From contig NZ_CP041217.1 of assembly GCF_006542275.1 (NCBI RefSeq), forward strand, positions 3,536,501 through 3,600,500: a stretch of 64,000 nt of DNA, given 5' to 3'. Source of the DNA: Saccharibacillus brassicae. Lineage in GTDB: Bacteria; Bacillota; Bacilli; Paenibacillales; Paenibacillaceae. Both the position numbers and the translations under genes were made by a program. Within the stretch, counting starts at the first letter, position 1. Every line of letters begins with the position of its first letter. Under the pieces are notes generated by a model. It saw only the letters and a program-made list of their open reading frames with translations. It was not told the DNA's origin and did no database searches. This document shows positions 44,599 through 54,120 of the stretch, in pieces.

Positions 44599-45231
44599 TT
44601 AAGCCTGCGGCTGCATCGTTTCCATCAGGGCGTAGAAATGGCGCGTCTCGCCGGTGCTGAAATAGTTGTACCACGCGTCCAGCGTGTCTTCGCGGAATAC
44701 GCCCAGCAGCGAGATCACCTCGCGGGCGAGCGGGATTCCGCCGGTCGCCCCGGCGGTAATCAGCTGGCCGTCCGAGACGACAAGCTCGTCCTTGTAGTGG
44801 GCGGAGCCTTTGTAGGCCGGGCAGAACATGCTCAAATATTCCGGCGCGTTGCTCGTATGCGGCCGATGATCGAGCAGGCCGAATTCGGCCAGCGCAGCTG
44901 TCGCTCCGCACATGGCCGCCACGCGGCCGCCCGCATTCAGCAGGTGTTCGGCTTTTTCGATCACCGGCTTATGCTTGGGGTCCTGCCAGGCGTTAGCTCC
45001 CGGCAGGAGCAGGATCGCCGACTCTTCCGCTGCGATCTCGTCTACCGTCAGATCGGGCAGAATCGTCAGGCCGCCGAGGGTGGTGATGCGGTCTTTGGAA
45101 GCTCCGACCGTTCGGACGGGCAGGCGGGTACCGGCATTTTTGAAATATTGACCCGAATTCAGCTGCGCGGTGACCAGAGCCAGTTCCCAATCCGCCATCG
45201 TATCCAGCACGTACATATAAGCGTATTTCAT
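44599..45231 (-). CDS. DJ-1/PfpI family protein
   Basis: A 210-aa cytoplasmic protein of the class I glutamine-amidotransferase-like fold. The nucleophile elbow is AAMCGATAAL with Cys108, and the early Glu of WELALV is also typical. Members act as proteases, glyoxalases or chaperones, so the activity cannot be told. ATG 45231 follows AAGGAGG. It is divergent from the cupin gene. No operon partner is seen. Confidence 0.88.
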   Translation of the reverse strand: MKYAYMYVLDTMADWELALVTAQLNSGQYFKNAGTRLPVRTVGASKDRITTLGGLTILPDLTVDEIAAEESAILLLPGANAWQDPKHKPVIEKAEHLLNAGGRVAAMCGATAALAEFGLLDHRPHTSNAPEYLSMFCPAYKGSAHYKDELVVSDGQLITAGATGGIPLAREVISLLGVFREDTLDAWYNYFSTGETRHFYALMETMQPQA

Positions 45232-45539
45232 GGAGTCCTCCTTGGGGATCCGTTTTACGGATCGCGTATACCCTTATCTTAGACGGGTAACAAGGACAGC
45301 ATACTGTCCAGATCCAAATCCGGTTTCGGCCGAAAAATGAAGTGCGTATCTGCACAGTCGGGAATTCCGGTCATGCCCCGCCCGATCGGAAAATGCGCAT
45401 ACCGAAAACGACGGGCCGCTTACGCTCGTGGAGTCGGCTCTTTTTGATATAATCGTTTTAGGAATCGTTTTGGTTATCCTCGACAGAAACGAAACGGCCA
45501 AAAGCGTCGAATGAAATTTTGAAAGGAAGTGCGGGAATA
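45232..45539. other. Divergent promoter region
   Basis: 308 bases between DJ-1-like (minus) and cupin (plus) genes. A perfect -10, TATAAT at 45448-45453, points to the cupin gene, but no good -35 lies 16-18 bases before it. No repeat seen. Confidence 0.5.
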
Positions 45540-45920
45540 ATGAATATATGGGATCCGGTCAACATCAGGCAAGAACTGGACAAACTCGAGGAACACTGGT
45601 CGCCCCGGGTGATCGGCAAAGTAAACGACCCGTATATCAAAGTGGCGAAAGTGCAGGGCGAACTCGTCTGGCACAAACACGATGACGAAGACGAGATGTT
45701 TCTGATCGTGTACGGACAGCTGCTGATCCAAATGGAAGACCGAGGCGACGTCAAGCTCGGTCCCGGCGAATTCTGCGTGGTGCCGCGCGGAGTGATGCAT
45801 AATCCGGTAGCCGAACAGGAATGCGGATTGGTGTTGATCGAGACGGTCACGACCCTGCATACCGGCGGTACGGAATCGCCGCTGACGCGTTCGATCGAAG
45901 AGCAGGAGGGGAAGCGTTGA
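45540..45920 (+). CDS. Cupin-domain protein
   Basis: A 126-aa single-domain cupin. ATG 45540 (MNIWDPVNIRQ) has AAAGGAAG before it. Metal-binding pattern: LVWHKHDDEDEMFLIVYG for motif 1 and PRGVMHNPVA for motif 2, with two His, one Glu and a third His in place. Small cupins of this type are often isomerases or dioxygenase-like; the substrate is unknown. Its stop overlaps the start of the EF-G-like GTPase gene, so the two are coupled. Confidence 0.87.
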   Translation: MNIWDPVNIRQELDKLEEHWSPRVIGKVNDPYIKVAKVQGELVWHKHDDEDEMFLIVYGQLLIQMEDRGDVKLGPGEFCVVPRGVMHNPVAEQECGLVLIETVTTLHTGGTESPLTRSIEEQEGKR

Positions 45921-47983
45921 GCGACCGGCCGCCTTCCGTGCGCATGAACAAAACAATCGGCATGCTGGCGCACGTGGACGCGGGCAAAACGACGTTCGCC
46001 GAACAGCTCCTCTATCACACGGACAGCATCCGGGCCCGGGGACGGGTCGATCACCGGGATGCTTTTATGGACAGCCACGACATCGAGCGGGCGCGCGGCA
46101 TCACGGTGTTCGCGGGGCAGGCGGTCATGCGCTACAACGGTTCGACCTACTATCTGCTCGACACGCCGGGACACGCCGATTTCTCGGCCGAGATGGAACG
46201 CGCGCTGCGCACGATGGATTACGCGGTGCTGCTGCTGAGCGCGGTGGAAGGGGTGCAGGGGCATACGGAGACGGTGTGGCAGCTGCTGCGGCGTTACGGG
46301 GTTCCGACGTTCTTTTTTATCAACAAAACAGATCGGGCAGGCGCGGACGTGCAGCGGGTGACGGACGAGATTCGCAGTCTGCTGACGCAAGATGCGTTCG
46401 ATCTGACGGAGGCGGCGGAAATCGAACAGACGGATGACGGGGAGGAAAATACCCAACAGCTGCCGCCGGTCAACCTCTCCGAATCGCTCAAAACGTTTCT
46501 GGCCGAGCGCGACGAAGACCTGCTGGAAGGGTATCTGGACGACCGGCTGACGGGGACCGAGTGGACCGAAGCGTTGATCCGGCTGATCTCGGAATGCCGC
46601 GTGTACCCGTGCCTGCACGGGTCGGCGCTGCTGGATATCGGCGTGACCGATTTTCTGCGCCTGTTCGACCGGCTCACCGTCACGGATTACGCCGCGGCGG
46701 ATGAAGACGAAGACGCGCGCAAGCCGTTCGCCGGCCGCGTCTACAAGATCGGGCACGACGAGAACGGAACCCGGCTGACGTATATCAAAAGTCTGCAAGG
46801 TTCGCTCGGCGTGCGGGAATTCGCCGCGTACGCGGATCGCAGCGAAAGTGCGGAACGACCCGGCGTGCGCGAAGAGAAAATTACCGGCATCCGCGTCTAC
46901 AGCGGCGACCGGCATACGCAGGTCGATCGCGCGTACGCCGGCGAGCTGTTCGCCGTGACCGGACTGACGGAAGCGCAGGCCGGAGACGGAATCGGCGACC
47001 TGCCGCACGAGCCGGTCCCGTTCGAAATGGCGCCGACGCTGACGGCGAGCGTCTCGCTGCCGCGCGAGCTTCCGGTCAAGGACGCGCTGCGCGTATTCCG
47101 GATGCTGGAAGCGGAAGACCCCGCGCTCGGCGTCCTCTGGGAAGAAGAGCTGCAGCAGCTCCAGATCCGCGTTATGGGCGCTATTCAGCTTGAAGTGCTG
47201 ACCGCCGTGCTGCGCGAGCGGTTCGGTCTGGACGCGGCGTTCGGCGCGCCGGAGATTCTGTACCGCGAGACGATCGCGGCGCCGGTGACGGGCTACGGGC
47301 ATTTCGAGCCGCTGAGGCATTACGCCGAGGTGCATCTGCGCATCGAGCCCGGCGAGCGGGGCAGCGGCGTAACGTTCGCGGACGATTGCCACGCGGACGA
47401 CCTGTCTGTCGGCTACCGCAACCTGGTCGGGCAGTACGTGACGGAGCGCGAGCATCACGGGCTGCTGACCGGCTCTCCGCTGACCGACGTGAAGGTCACG
47501 CTGCTCACCGGCCGGGCGCACAACAAGCATACGCACGGCGGCGATTTTCGCGAAGCGACGCTGCGCGCGCTGCGGCAGGGGCTGGAGCAGGCGGACAACG
47601 TCCTGCTGGAGCCGTGCTACCGCTTCCGCATCCGCGCGGAAGCCGAGCATCTCGGCCGGATCATGCACGACGTCCAGCAGGCGTACGGGACCTTCGATCC
47701 GCCGGAGCTGAGCGAGACGCACCTGAGCCTGACCGGCCTCGTGCCGGCCGCCTCGTTTATGAATTATGCCGTCGAACTGGCGTCCTTTACCCGGGGCAAA
47801 GGCATGCTGAGCCTGACCTACGGCGGCTACCGCCCCTGCCACAACACGGACGAAGTCATCGCGCGGCGCGGCTACGACAAAAACGCCGATCCGCTGTACA
47901 CGTCGTCGTCGATCTTCTGCGCCAAAGGGGCCGGTTATTCCGTGCCGTGGGACGAAGCGGAAGCGGCGATGCATTTGTTGTAA
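45917..47983 (+). CDS. EF-G/TetM-like translation GTPase
   Basis: A 688-aa ribosome-associated GTPase of the tetracycline-resistance ribosomal-protection superfamily. TTG 45917 follows AGGAGGGG and overlaps the cupin stop (TTGA); ATG 45944 is a later alternative. G1 is AHVDAGKTT (18-26), G3 DTPGH (82-86), G4 NKTD (136-139). The domain IV tip reads GRAHNKHTHGGDFRE where TetM has a loop with a Ser-Pro pair that displaces the drug. That pair is absent here. It is therefore probably a ribosome-acting factor of another kind, and resistance should not be assumed from its name. Other domains are the usual length. Confidence 0.85.
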   Translation: MSDRPPSVRMNKTIGMLAHVDAGKTTFAEQLLYHTDSIRARGRVDHRDAFMDSHDIERARGITVFAGQAVMRYNGSTYYLLDTPGHADFSAEMERALRTMDYAVLLLSAVEGVQGHTETVWQLLRRYGVPTFFFINKTDRAGADVQRVTDEIRSLLTQDAFDLTEAAEIEQTDDGEENTQQLPPVNLSESLKTFLAERDEDLLEGYLDDRLTGTEWTEALIRLISECRVYPCLHGSALLDIGVTDFLRLFDRLTVTDYAAADEDEDARKPFAGRVYKIGHDENGTRLTYIKSLQGSLGVREFAAYADRSESAERPGVREEKITGIRVYSGDRHTQVDRAYAGELFAVTGLTEAQAGDGIGDLPHEPVPFEMAPTLTASVSLPRELPVKDALRVFRMLEAEDPALGVLWEEELQQLQIRVMGAIQLEVLTAVLRERFGLDAAFGAPEILYRETIAAPVTGYGHFEPLRHYAEVHLRIEPGERGSGVTFADDCHADDLSVGYRNLVGQYVTEREHHGLLTGSPLTDVKVTLLTGRAHNKHTHGGDFREATLRALRQGLEQADNVLLEPCYRFRIRAEAEHLGRIMHDVQQAYGTFDPPELSETHLSLTGLVPAASFMNYAVELASFTRGKGMLSLTYGGYRPCHNTDEVIARRGYDKNADPLYTSSSIFCAKGAGYSVPWDEAEAAMHLL

Positions 47984-48100
47984 TCCGCTGCACCCGAATA
48001 GGTGCTTCATCTGCCGACGGATTGCACCATTTTTCAAACGGCGTTATCCTTATAGAAGTACGGTATTTTCTTAAATCCATAAGGAATCGAGCGATAAATC

Positions 48101-48850
48101 ATGATTACACTCAAAAGCGAACGCGAAATCGGGATGATGGACGCGGCGGGAGACCTGCTTGCGGCCTGCCACAAAGAAATTGCCAAAATGATCAAACCGG
48201 GCGTCACCACGATGGAGATCGACCGGTTCGTCGAGAAGTTTCTCAAGCAGCACGGCGCGACGCCGGAGCAAAAAGGATATAACGGATACGAATACGCGAC
48301 GTGCGCGTCGATCAACGACGAAGTGTGCCACGGCTTCCCGCGCCGCCAGCCGCTCAAGAACGGCGATCTTGTCACGATCGACATGGTCGTCAACCTGAAC
48401 GGCGGACTGGCCGATTCGGCCTGGACGTACGCGGTCGGCGACGTGTCGGCGGAAGACAAGCGCCTGATGGAAGTGACGCTGCGCGCGCTGGAACTGGGCA
48501 TCGAAGCGGCGGTCGCGGGCAATCGCCTGGGCGATATCGGCTACGCGATCCAGAGCTACGTGGAAGGCGAAGGCTTCTCCGTCGTGCGCGAGTTTACCGG
48601 ACACGGCATCGGGCCGACTATCCACGAGAAACCGCAGGTGCTGCATTACGGCGAGCCGGGCAAAGGCCAGCGCCTCAAGGAAGGCATGGTCATCACCATC
48701 GAGCCGATGGTCAACGCCGGCGTCTGGCAGACGTCGCGCGACGCCAACGGCTGGACGGCGCGCACCGCGGACGGCCGCAATTCGGCGCAGTACGAGCACA
48801 CGCTTGCGATCACCGCGGACGGTCCGCGCATTTTGACTTCGCAGGACTAG
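48101..48850 (+). CDS. map: Type I methionine aminopeptidase
   Basis: A 249-aa cytoplasmic metalloenzyme removing the initiator Met from new proteins. Metal ligands are visible: Asp in VTIDMVV, Asp in LADSAWTYAVG, His in GHGIGPTIHE, Glu in TIEPM and Glu in QYEHT. CASINDEVCHGFP is the family signature. ATG 48101 has AAGGAA upstream at a slightly long distance. It is not in the usual ribosomal-protein cluster with secY and adk, so it is probably a second or stand-alone copy, as many Bacillales have. Confidence 0.94.
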   Translation: MITLKSEREIGMMDAAGDLLAACHKEIAKMIKPGVTTMEIDRFVEKFLKQHGATPEQKGYNGYEYATCASINDEVCHGFPRRQPLKNGDLVTIDMVVNLNGGLADSAWTYAVGDVSAEDKRLMEVTLRALELGIEAAVAGNRLGDIGYAIQSYVEGEGFSVVREFTGHGIGPTIHEKPQVLHYGEPGKGQRLKEGMVITIEPMVNAGVWQTSRDANGWTARTADGRNSAQYEHTLAITADGPRILTSQD

Positions 48851-48884
48851 GCGCGGCAATACGTGAATAGAGCGCGGCATCGCA

Positions 48885-48930
48885 AAAAAAGAGCACGGAA
48901 CCCGATCCTCGATCGGCGTCCGTGCTTTTT
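48885..48930. terminator. Bidirectional terminator after map
   Basis: AAAAAgAGCACGGA pairs with TCCGTGCTtTTT, with an inner CGAT/ATCG stem. Confidence 0.85.
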
Positions 48931-48991
48931 GGCGCTGCGGTCGAACCGGGATTCGGCGCGCTCTCTTTTAAAAAGGAAACGTCCCGAAGTC

Positions 48992-49540
48992 TCAGTTCTC
49001 CGCAAGCCCCAACTGCTCGCGCAGATGGGCGATGACCTGCTCTTCGCCGAACACGTCTTCGTCCGACATCGCATGGGCATACAACAGCGTGCGCCCGTTG
49101 ACGTCGAAGTAATCGGCATGCACGTAAAAGTCGGGTCCGTTCGGCACGAACGGCCGCTCGTCGATCTCGACGTAGGCGCTCGCGAAGACGTGTTTCTCCG
49201 TGTAGCTTTGCTCGCCCCAATCCTTCAGAATCGGCAGATAGACGGACGCGAACTCGCCGCCCTGCGGGTTTTCAAGAATAGAGACGATCGGGTCGTGTTC
49301 CCACACGCCCAGACCTTTGCCGTCGAGCACGACGATGCCCATCCGTTCTTCGTTGGCGAGCAGCATCAATTTGGTCGGATGCTCGGCGTCGGTCGAATAG
49401 CCTTCGTCCACGATCGCGTCCCCGGCCTCGAAGCCGTACGTGCGCAGATTGGAAGACAGGTTGAAAAAGAAAAAATAGGCGACCAGCAGGGCGGCTATAG
49501 CCACGACAAGGGTAAGCTCAACGCTCCTGCGTACTCTCAT
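48992..49540 (-). CDS. Single-pass membrane protein of unknown function
   Basis: A 182-aa protein with a clear RBS (GAAGGAGG) and one N-terminal membrane helix at about 8-27 ending in YFFFFN. The rest faces outward and is mixed alpha/beta with MGIVVLDGKGLGVWEHDP and FVPNGPDFYVHADYFDVNG. I do not recognise the family. It is a single gene, converging on map. Confidence 0.7.
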   Translation of the reverse strand: MRVRRSVELTLVVAIAALLVAYFFFFNLSSNLRTYGFEAGDAIVDEGYSTDAEHPTKLMLLANEERMGIVVLDGKGLGVWEHDPIVSILENPQGGEFASVYLPILKDWGEQSYTEKHVFASAYVEIDERPFVPNGPDFYVHADYFDVNGRTLLYAHAMSDEDVFGEEQVIAHLREQLGLAEN

Positions 49541-49683
49541 GCGATCCCTCCTTCGTTTGATCGGGCCATAGGAACGGAACGGTCCGTTTGGAAAAAGCCC
49601 TCTCTTTTATTGTAAAGGTCCCAGGCTTGGAAGGCCAGTTCCTTCACGGGTTTGTCGGAAATGCGATGTGGCGGCAAAAGAAA

Positions 49684-49720
49684 AAGCCCTCCGCCTCGAA
49701 TCGAGGCAAAGGGCTGGCTT
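49684..49720 (-). terminator. Intrinsic terminator after YtxH-like gene
   Basis: On the minus strand AGCCCTttGCCTCG pairs with CGAGGCggAGGGCT and runs into TTTTT. Confidence 0.85.
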
Positions 49721-49744
49721 AAGCATCGCATAAGGAAAGCGAAC

Positions 49745-50098
49745 TTAGATGCTGCCTGCGCTTCCGTCGGTCGGCTTGCCGTTCGTGCCCGACGTGCGGA
49801 CGGAATCCTGCACGTTCGACTTGACTTCGCGCGCCGCGGATACGGTATCTTCCTTGAGTTCTTTGACCGCGCCCAGCGTTTCCTTGACGACTCCGGTCAC
49901 TTCCTGGCTTTTCTCGGCGAGGGCGTGACCTTTTTCGTTCATTTGCGGGCCGGCTTCGCGCAGCGCTTCGACCGCGTCGAGCACGGTGTGGCGAATCTCT
50001 TCGCCTTTTTGCGTAGCGACGATCAGGGCGGCTCCGGCACCGATGAGCGCGCCTGCGGCGGCACCGATAGCGGCTGTAGTAATAAACGATTTTTCCAT
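49745..50098 (-). CDS. YtxH-like general stress protein
   Basis: A 117-aa protein. The glycine/alanine-rich membrane-spanning helix ITTAAIGAAAGALIGAGAAL is followed by KGEEIRHTVLDAVEALREAG, the hallmark of YtxH. The rest is a charged helical tail (Lys, Glu, Val) ending in Gly/Ser. In B. subtilis ytxH belongs to the sigma-B stress regulon. A sigma-B-like promoter stands upstream here. It is a single gene. Confidence 0.85.
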   Translation of the reverse strand: MEKSFITTAAIGAAAGALIGAGAALIVATQKGEEIRHTVLDAVEALREAGPQMNEKGHALAEKSQEVTGVVKETLGAVKELKEDTVSAAREVKSNVQDSVRTSGTNGKPTDGSAGSI

Positions 50099-50138
50099 GA
50101 TTAAAATCTCCCTTCGATTAAAAGTCTCTGCCTTGTTA

Positions 50139-50163
50139 TTACCCGGTTAGCGGCATCTCTAAC
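50139..50163 (-). promoter_or_regulatory. Sigma-B-like promoter of YtxH-like gene
   Basis: On the minus strand GTTAGA (50163-50158) and GGGTAA (50144-50139) are 13 bases apart; four of six and five of six match the sigma-B consensus GTTTAA/GGGTAT. Confidence 0.5.
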
Positions 50164-50324
50164 GGATAAGTTTTCTTTTTGCGTACGTGAATATATCGGT
50201 AAATGGTGACAATGACCTTTTTTACATAGGTCTTTATCTGAAAAAACGCAGCGTTAACATTGCATTGTTATGCTGAAGCCACTGGACACGGGTTCGGTAA
50301 TACATATACATCGGGGAGAGAATC

Positions 50325-53300
50325 ATGCTTAAGACTTGGTCACGCGCAATATCCGTAGTTCTGGCCGTTATTTTGCTGCTGGGCGTTTTGAGTCCGGGCT
50401 TGGGAACGGGCCGGGCACAGGCGGCAGCGAACGAAGAACAAGCCTTGAACGACGGAACGATTAGTCAGACAGTAGTCGAAAACGTTTACGATGGAACCGG
50501 GGCCTCCGGCCGTCCGGAATCGATCACGCTGAGTTTCAACGGCGATCCGTCCACGAGCCTGGGCTTTGCCTGGTACGCGCCGGAGCAAGTCACGGGCACC
50601 AAGCTGGAAGTGGTCGAAGCTTCCAAATGGACCGGCGGAGCTTTCCCGGCCGACAGCGCGGTCTCGTATGAAGGCACCTCTGTCGTCACGGCTGTCTACG
50701 AGAACCTGAACGACAAAAATGCGAATCAAAGAACGAACTATAGCAGCCACAAAGTGGTGGCAAGCAACCTGAAGCCGGCGACCGCTTACGCTTACCGCGC
50801 CGGAGACGGCACGGAGAACAACTGGAGCGAAGTGTCCACGTTCACGACGGAGCGGACAGGCCGCGCGGACTTCGACTTCCTGTTCACGACCGATTCCCAG
50901 GGCACGACCCAAAACGATTTCGAGATCTGGAACACGGTGCTCGAAGCCGGAATAGGCAAATTCCCGAAATCGGAATTCATCGTTATTTCCGGCGATGAAG
51001 TCGATCACGGCGATCGCGAAGAACAGTGGAAATGGTTTTTCGGCGAAGCCCGCAAGATTTTGACCACGCTGCCGCTGATGCCGGCCGTAGGCAATCACGA
51101 GAGCAAAAACTACGGCAATTTCGCGACGCATTTCAATCTGCCGAACCTGGCGGGAACGGGAGCGAAGCCGGACGGTTCCGTCTATGCGTTCGATTACGGC
51201 CCGGTCCATTTCATGGTGCTGAACACGGAATACTCCGGCAGCAGCCAGACGCAGGAGACGCGCGAAGTGTACGAGAAGCAGGTACAGTGGCTGCGTAACG
51301 AAGCGAAAAACACCGACCAAAAATGGAAAGTCGTCGTCCAGCACAAGGCGCCTTATTCGGTAGCCAGCCACGTGGACGATACGGACGTCAAATATTTCCG
51401 CGAAAACCTGACGAAAGTGTTCGACGAACTGGATATCGATCTGGTGCTGAGCGGTCACGACCATACGTATACGCGCAGCTACCAGATGTATGAGAACAAG
51501 CCGCTCACCGACATCAAGGCGGGCCAGGACGGATTCGTACAAAATCCCGAAGGAACGCTGTACCTGATCACGAACGCGGCCGGCAAAAAAATGTATCAGC
51601 CCAAACCGAACCGCACGTTCGATTACGCGGCCAAGTACGGTCAGCCGAACCTGCCGATGTTTACGGGCTTCCGCGTAACCGGCGACACGCTGAGCTACGA
51701 GACGTACACGGTCAATCCGGACGGCACCTCGGATCTGTACGACCAATACGGCATTCGCAAGACCGATCCGATCGTCGAAACGCCGAAAGTCAGCAAAGTT
51801 ACGGCGACGTTCCACGGCGACAGCCGCACGTCGAGAGGCTTTGCGTGGTACACGCCGCAGTCCGTCATGGGCACGGATGTGCAGATCGCAGCGAGCAGCG
51901 TCAGCGGCGCAGCCGATTTCTCGAACGCGCTGTCGTTCAAGGGCAGCAGCTACACGGCGACCAATTCCCCGACGGAAAAAGTGCATAAAGCGACAGCTTC
52001 CGGTCTGGCGGCCGGCACGACTTACGCCTACCGCGTAGGCGACGCTTCGATCAATATGTGGAGCCAGACCGGTACGTTCCGTACCGACGACGGCAATACT
52101 TCGTTCACCTTCATCGATCTGGCCGATACCCAGGCCAAAGAAGAAGACGAAGCTTCCCTGTCCGCAGAGACGCTGAGAAAAGCGCTCGCGACCGTGCCGA
52201 ATGCCGAATTCGTCGTGCATAACGGCGATATCGTCGACACCGGAACGAACGAAGAACAGTGGAACTGGCTGCTGGGCCATTCGCAAGACAGCCTGCTCAA
52301 GACGACGATCGCGCCGTCGGCCGGCAACCACGAAGACGAGAACTACGCCTTTATCGATCACTTCAATCTCGATACGCCGGCAGGTTCGGCCACCGAGACG
52401 GGCGCGTATTATTCGTACGATTACGGCAATGCGCACTTCGTCGTGCTGAACTCGAACGAAGATTCGGCGGAGTACGCCAACTTCTCGGCGGCTCAGGTGC
52501 AGTGGCTTCAAGACGACGTGAACGCCGCAAAAGCGAAAGGCGCGCAGTGGATCGTCGTCAATATCCACAAAGGCCCTTATACGACGTCGAACCACGCGAC
52601 CGACAAAGACATCATCGGACCGAACGGCGTCCGCAGCAAGATTGCGCCGCTCATGGCGCAGCTCGGCATCGACTTCGTCGTGCAGGGACATGACCATATC
52701 TATGCCCGCACGAAGCCGATCACAAGCGACGGAACGGCCGGCCAGGCCGCCGTCATCAAAGAAAGCGTCGGCGGAGAGAGCGTGGAATACACGGTCAACC
52801 CGGACGGCAGCATCTACCTGATCCCGGCCACCGCCGGTGCCAAAGTGTATTACAAAAACCAAAAGCCGGCGCTCGGCGACGCTTACTACGCTCTGTTCAA
52901 CCGCGCCGAAGAAAACCATGCCGCGAAGTATGGTCCGGACCCGACCAACGCTACCCGTCCGGTTCGCGGACAGGTGCAGAACTTCGTCGCGATCACGATC
53001 GACGGCGGCCGCCTGACAGCGACGACGTACGAAATCGATCAGCAAAAAGATAACGGCGCCGCTATTCCTTTTGTAATCGATCGCTTCGGCATCGTCAAAC
53101 AAACGGCAGCGCCGGGCGGAGGCACGCCGTCCGTCCCGCAGGACCCGAATACGCCGGCTCCGACGTTCCCGGTTCCTTCGACGCCGTCTCCTGCGGCGCC
53201 GGTGACTCCGGTCCCGGCTGCGCCGGCTCCAACGGCACCGACACCAACGGCACCGACTCCGACGACTCCGGTCCCTGCGGTACCGACGCCAGGCCCGGCC

Positions 53301-53849
53301 GATAACGCAGGATCGGCGCAGCCGGCACTTGGCGACATCGCTGGCCACTGGGCGGAATCGGCTGTGCGCCGCGCGGTATCCGCCGGCTTCGTCAACGGCT
53401 ACGCAAACGGCGATTTCCGTCCGAACAGCCCCGTCACCCGGGCCGAGTTCGTGACGATGATCGTTCGCGCGCTCGATCTTCCGGCTTCGACGGCCACGCC
53501 GTCGTTCACGGACAACAGCCGCGTAGGCGCATGGGCCGCACCGCAGATCGCCGCGGCGGTCGAAGCGGGCCTGATCAGCGGATACAGCGACGGCACGTTC
53601 CGTCCGGGCAGCGCCATGACGCGTGCCGAGCTGACCGCGACGATCGTGCGGGCGGCGAAGCTGCCGCTGGACCCGTCGGCGAAGCTGTCGTTCGCAGACG
53701 CCGCGGACATCCCGAAATGGGCCGTGCCGTACATTGCGGCCGCCAACAAAGCCGGCCTGGCCGGCGGCGTAGGCGGAGAGCGTTTCGCTCCGAACAAGGA
53801 AGCGACGCGCGCCGAAGCGGTCAGCATGATCCTGGCCATGATGAAGTAA
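50325..53849 (+). CDS. Double metallophosphoesterase with three SLH domains
   Basis: A 1174-aa surface enzyme. The signal peptide is about 1-35 (GRAQAA). Two tandem purple-acid-phosphatase-like units follow, each with an Ig-like lead-in and a calcineurin-type domain. The first has GDEVDHG (223), GNHES (256) and GHDHTYTR (377). The second has GDIVDTG (634), GNHED (667) and GHDHIYAR (788). All metal ligands appear present in both, so both may be active. A Pro/Thr/Ala-rich linker (about 940-995) leads to three SLH domains (about 1003-1174, with GYANGDFRPNSPVTRAEF and GYSDGTFRPG) that hold the protein on the cell-wall polymer. ATG 50325 follows GGGAGAG. Probably a phosphate-scavenging exoenzyme. 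Confidence 0.93.
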   Translation: MLKTWSRAISVVLAVILLLGVLSPGLGTGRAQAAANEEQALNDGTISQTVVENVYDGTGASGRPESITLSFNGDPSTSLGFAWYAPEQVTGTKLEVVEASKWTGGAFPADSAVSYEGTSVVTAVYENLNDKNANQRTNYSSHKVVASNLKPATAYAYRAGDGTENNWSEVSTFTTERTGRADFDFLFTTDSQGTTQNDFEIWNTVLEAGIGKFPKSEFIVISGDEVDHGDREEQWKWFFGEARKILTTLPLMPAVGNHESKNYGNFATHFNLPNLAGTGAKPDGSVYAFDYGPVHFMVLNTEYSGSSQTQETREVYEKQVQWLRNEAKNTDQKWKVVVQHKAPYSVASHVDDTDVKYFRENLTKVFDELDIDLVLSGHDHTYTRSYQMYENKPLTDIKAGQDGFVQNPEGTLYLITNAAGKKMYQPKPNRTFDYAAKYGQPNLPMFTGFRVTGDTLSYETYTVNPDGTSDLYDQYGIRKTDPIVETPKVSKVTATFHGDSRTSRGFAWYTPQSVMGTDVQIAASSVSGAADFSNALSFKGSSYTATNSPTEKVHKATASGLAAGTTYAYRVGDASINMWSQTGTFRTDDGNTSFTFIDLADTQAKEEDEASLSAETLRKALATVPNAEFVVHNGDIVDTGTNEEQWNWLLGHSQDSLLKTTIAPSAGNHEDENYAFIDHFNLDTPAGSATETGAYYSYDYGNAHFVVLNSNEDSAEYANFSAAQVQWLQDDVNAAKAKGAQWIVVNIHKGPYTTSNHATDKDIIGPNGVRSKIAPLMAQLGIDFVVQGHDHIYARTKPITSDGTAGQAAVIKESVGGESVEYTVNPDGSIYLIPATAGAKVYYKNQKPALGDAYYALFNRAEENHAAKYGPDPTNATRPVRGQVQNFVAITIDGGRLTATTYEIDQQKDNGAAIPFVIDRFGIVKQTAAPGGGTPSVPQDPNTPAPTFPVPSTPSPAAPVTPVPAAPAPTAPTPTAPTPTTPVPAVPTPGPADNAGSAQPALGDIAGHWAESAVRRAVSAGFVNGYANGDFRPNSPVTRAEFVTMIVRALDLPASTATPSFTDNSRVGAWAAPQIAAAVEAGLISGYSDGTFRPGSAMTRAELTATIVRAAKLPLDPSAKLSFADAADIPKWAVPYIAAANKAGLAGGVGGERFAPNKEATRAEAVSMILAMMK

Positions 53850-53899
53850 CGCGAAGCCCAAGCGCGGGAAGTCCCGCTCGGGACCTGCCCGCCGCATCG

Positions 53900-53937
53900 A
53901 AACCCCCGACTCTCCGGAAGGAGAGTCGGGGGTTTTT
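53900..53937 (+). terminator. Intrinsic terminator after SLH protein
   Basis: AAACCCCCGACTCTCC pairs with GGAGAGTCGGGGGTTT around GGAA. Confidence 0.92.
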
Positions 53938-54120
53938 GGTTTGCGGGGGCTTGCAAAGGCCGCGGGCTGCGGAGGCTTGCGGGGTTTGGCGAAGGCTTGC
54001 GGGCCTCGCCGGTCTTCGGGGTCTTACTGGACTCGACCTTGCATGGGCTTACCAGCTCTTATGTGCCCTTGCGGGCCTCGCAGGTCTTCGGGTCTTGCAG
54101 GACTGCGATTCGCCGGAAGC
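53938..54120. repeat. Degenerate GC-rich direct repeats
   Basis: CTTGCGGGCCTCGC followed by GGTCTTCGGG occurs at 53996 and again at 54068, with looser TTGCGG-type copies before. No ORF or known element. It may be decayed coding or repeat DNA between the terminator and element C. Confidence 0.6.

Noticed and set aside
45917-47983. Tetracycline resistance gene
   Set aside because: The G domain fits the superfamily, but the loop that displaces the drug in TetM is not present, so I do not call it a resistance determinant.
40771-50134. Shared 14-mer AAAGTCTCTGCCTT at the dynamin terminator and near 50121
   Set aside because: Only 14 bases match, without the rest of the hairpin, so it could be chance.
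50340-53897. Long minus-strand open frame opposite the SLH phosphoesterase
   Set aside because: Arg-rich shadow of a GC-rich gene; the plus strand has a signal peptide and clear domains.
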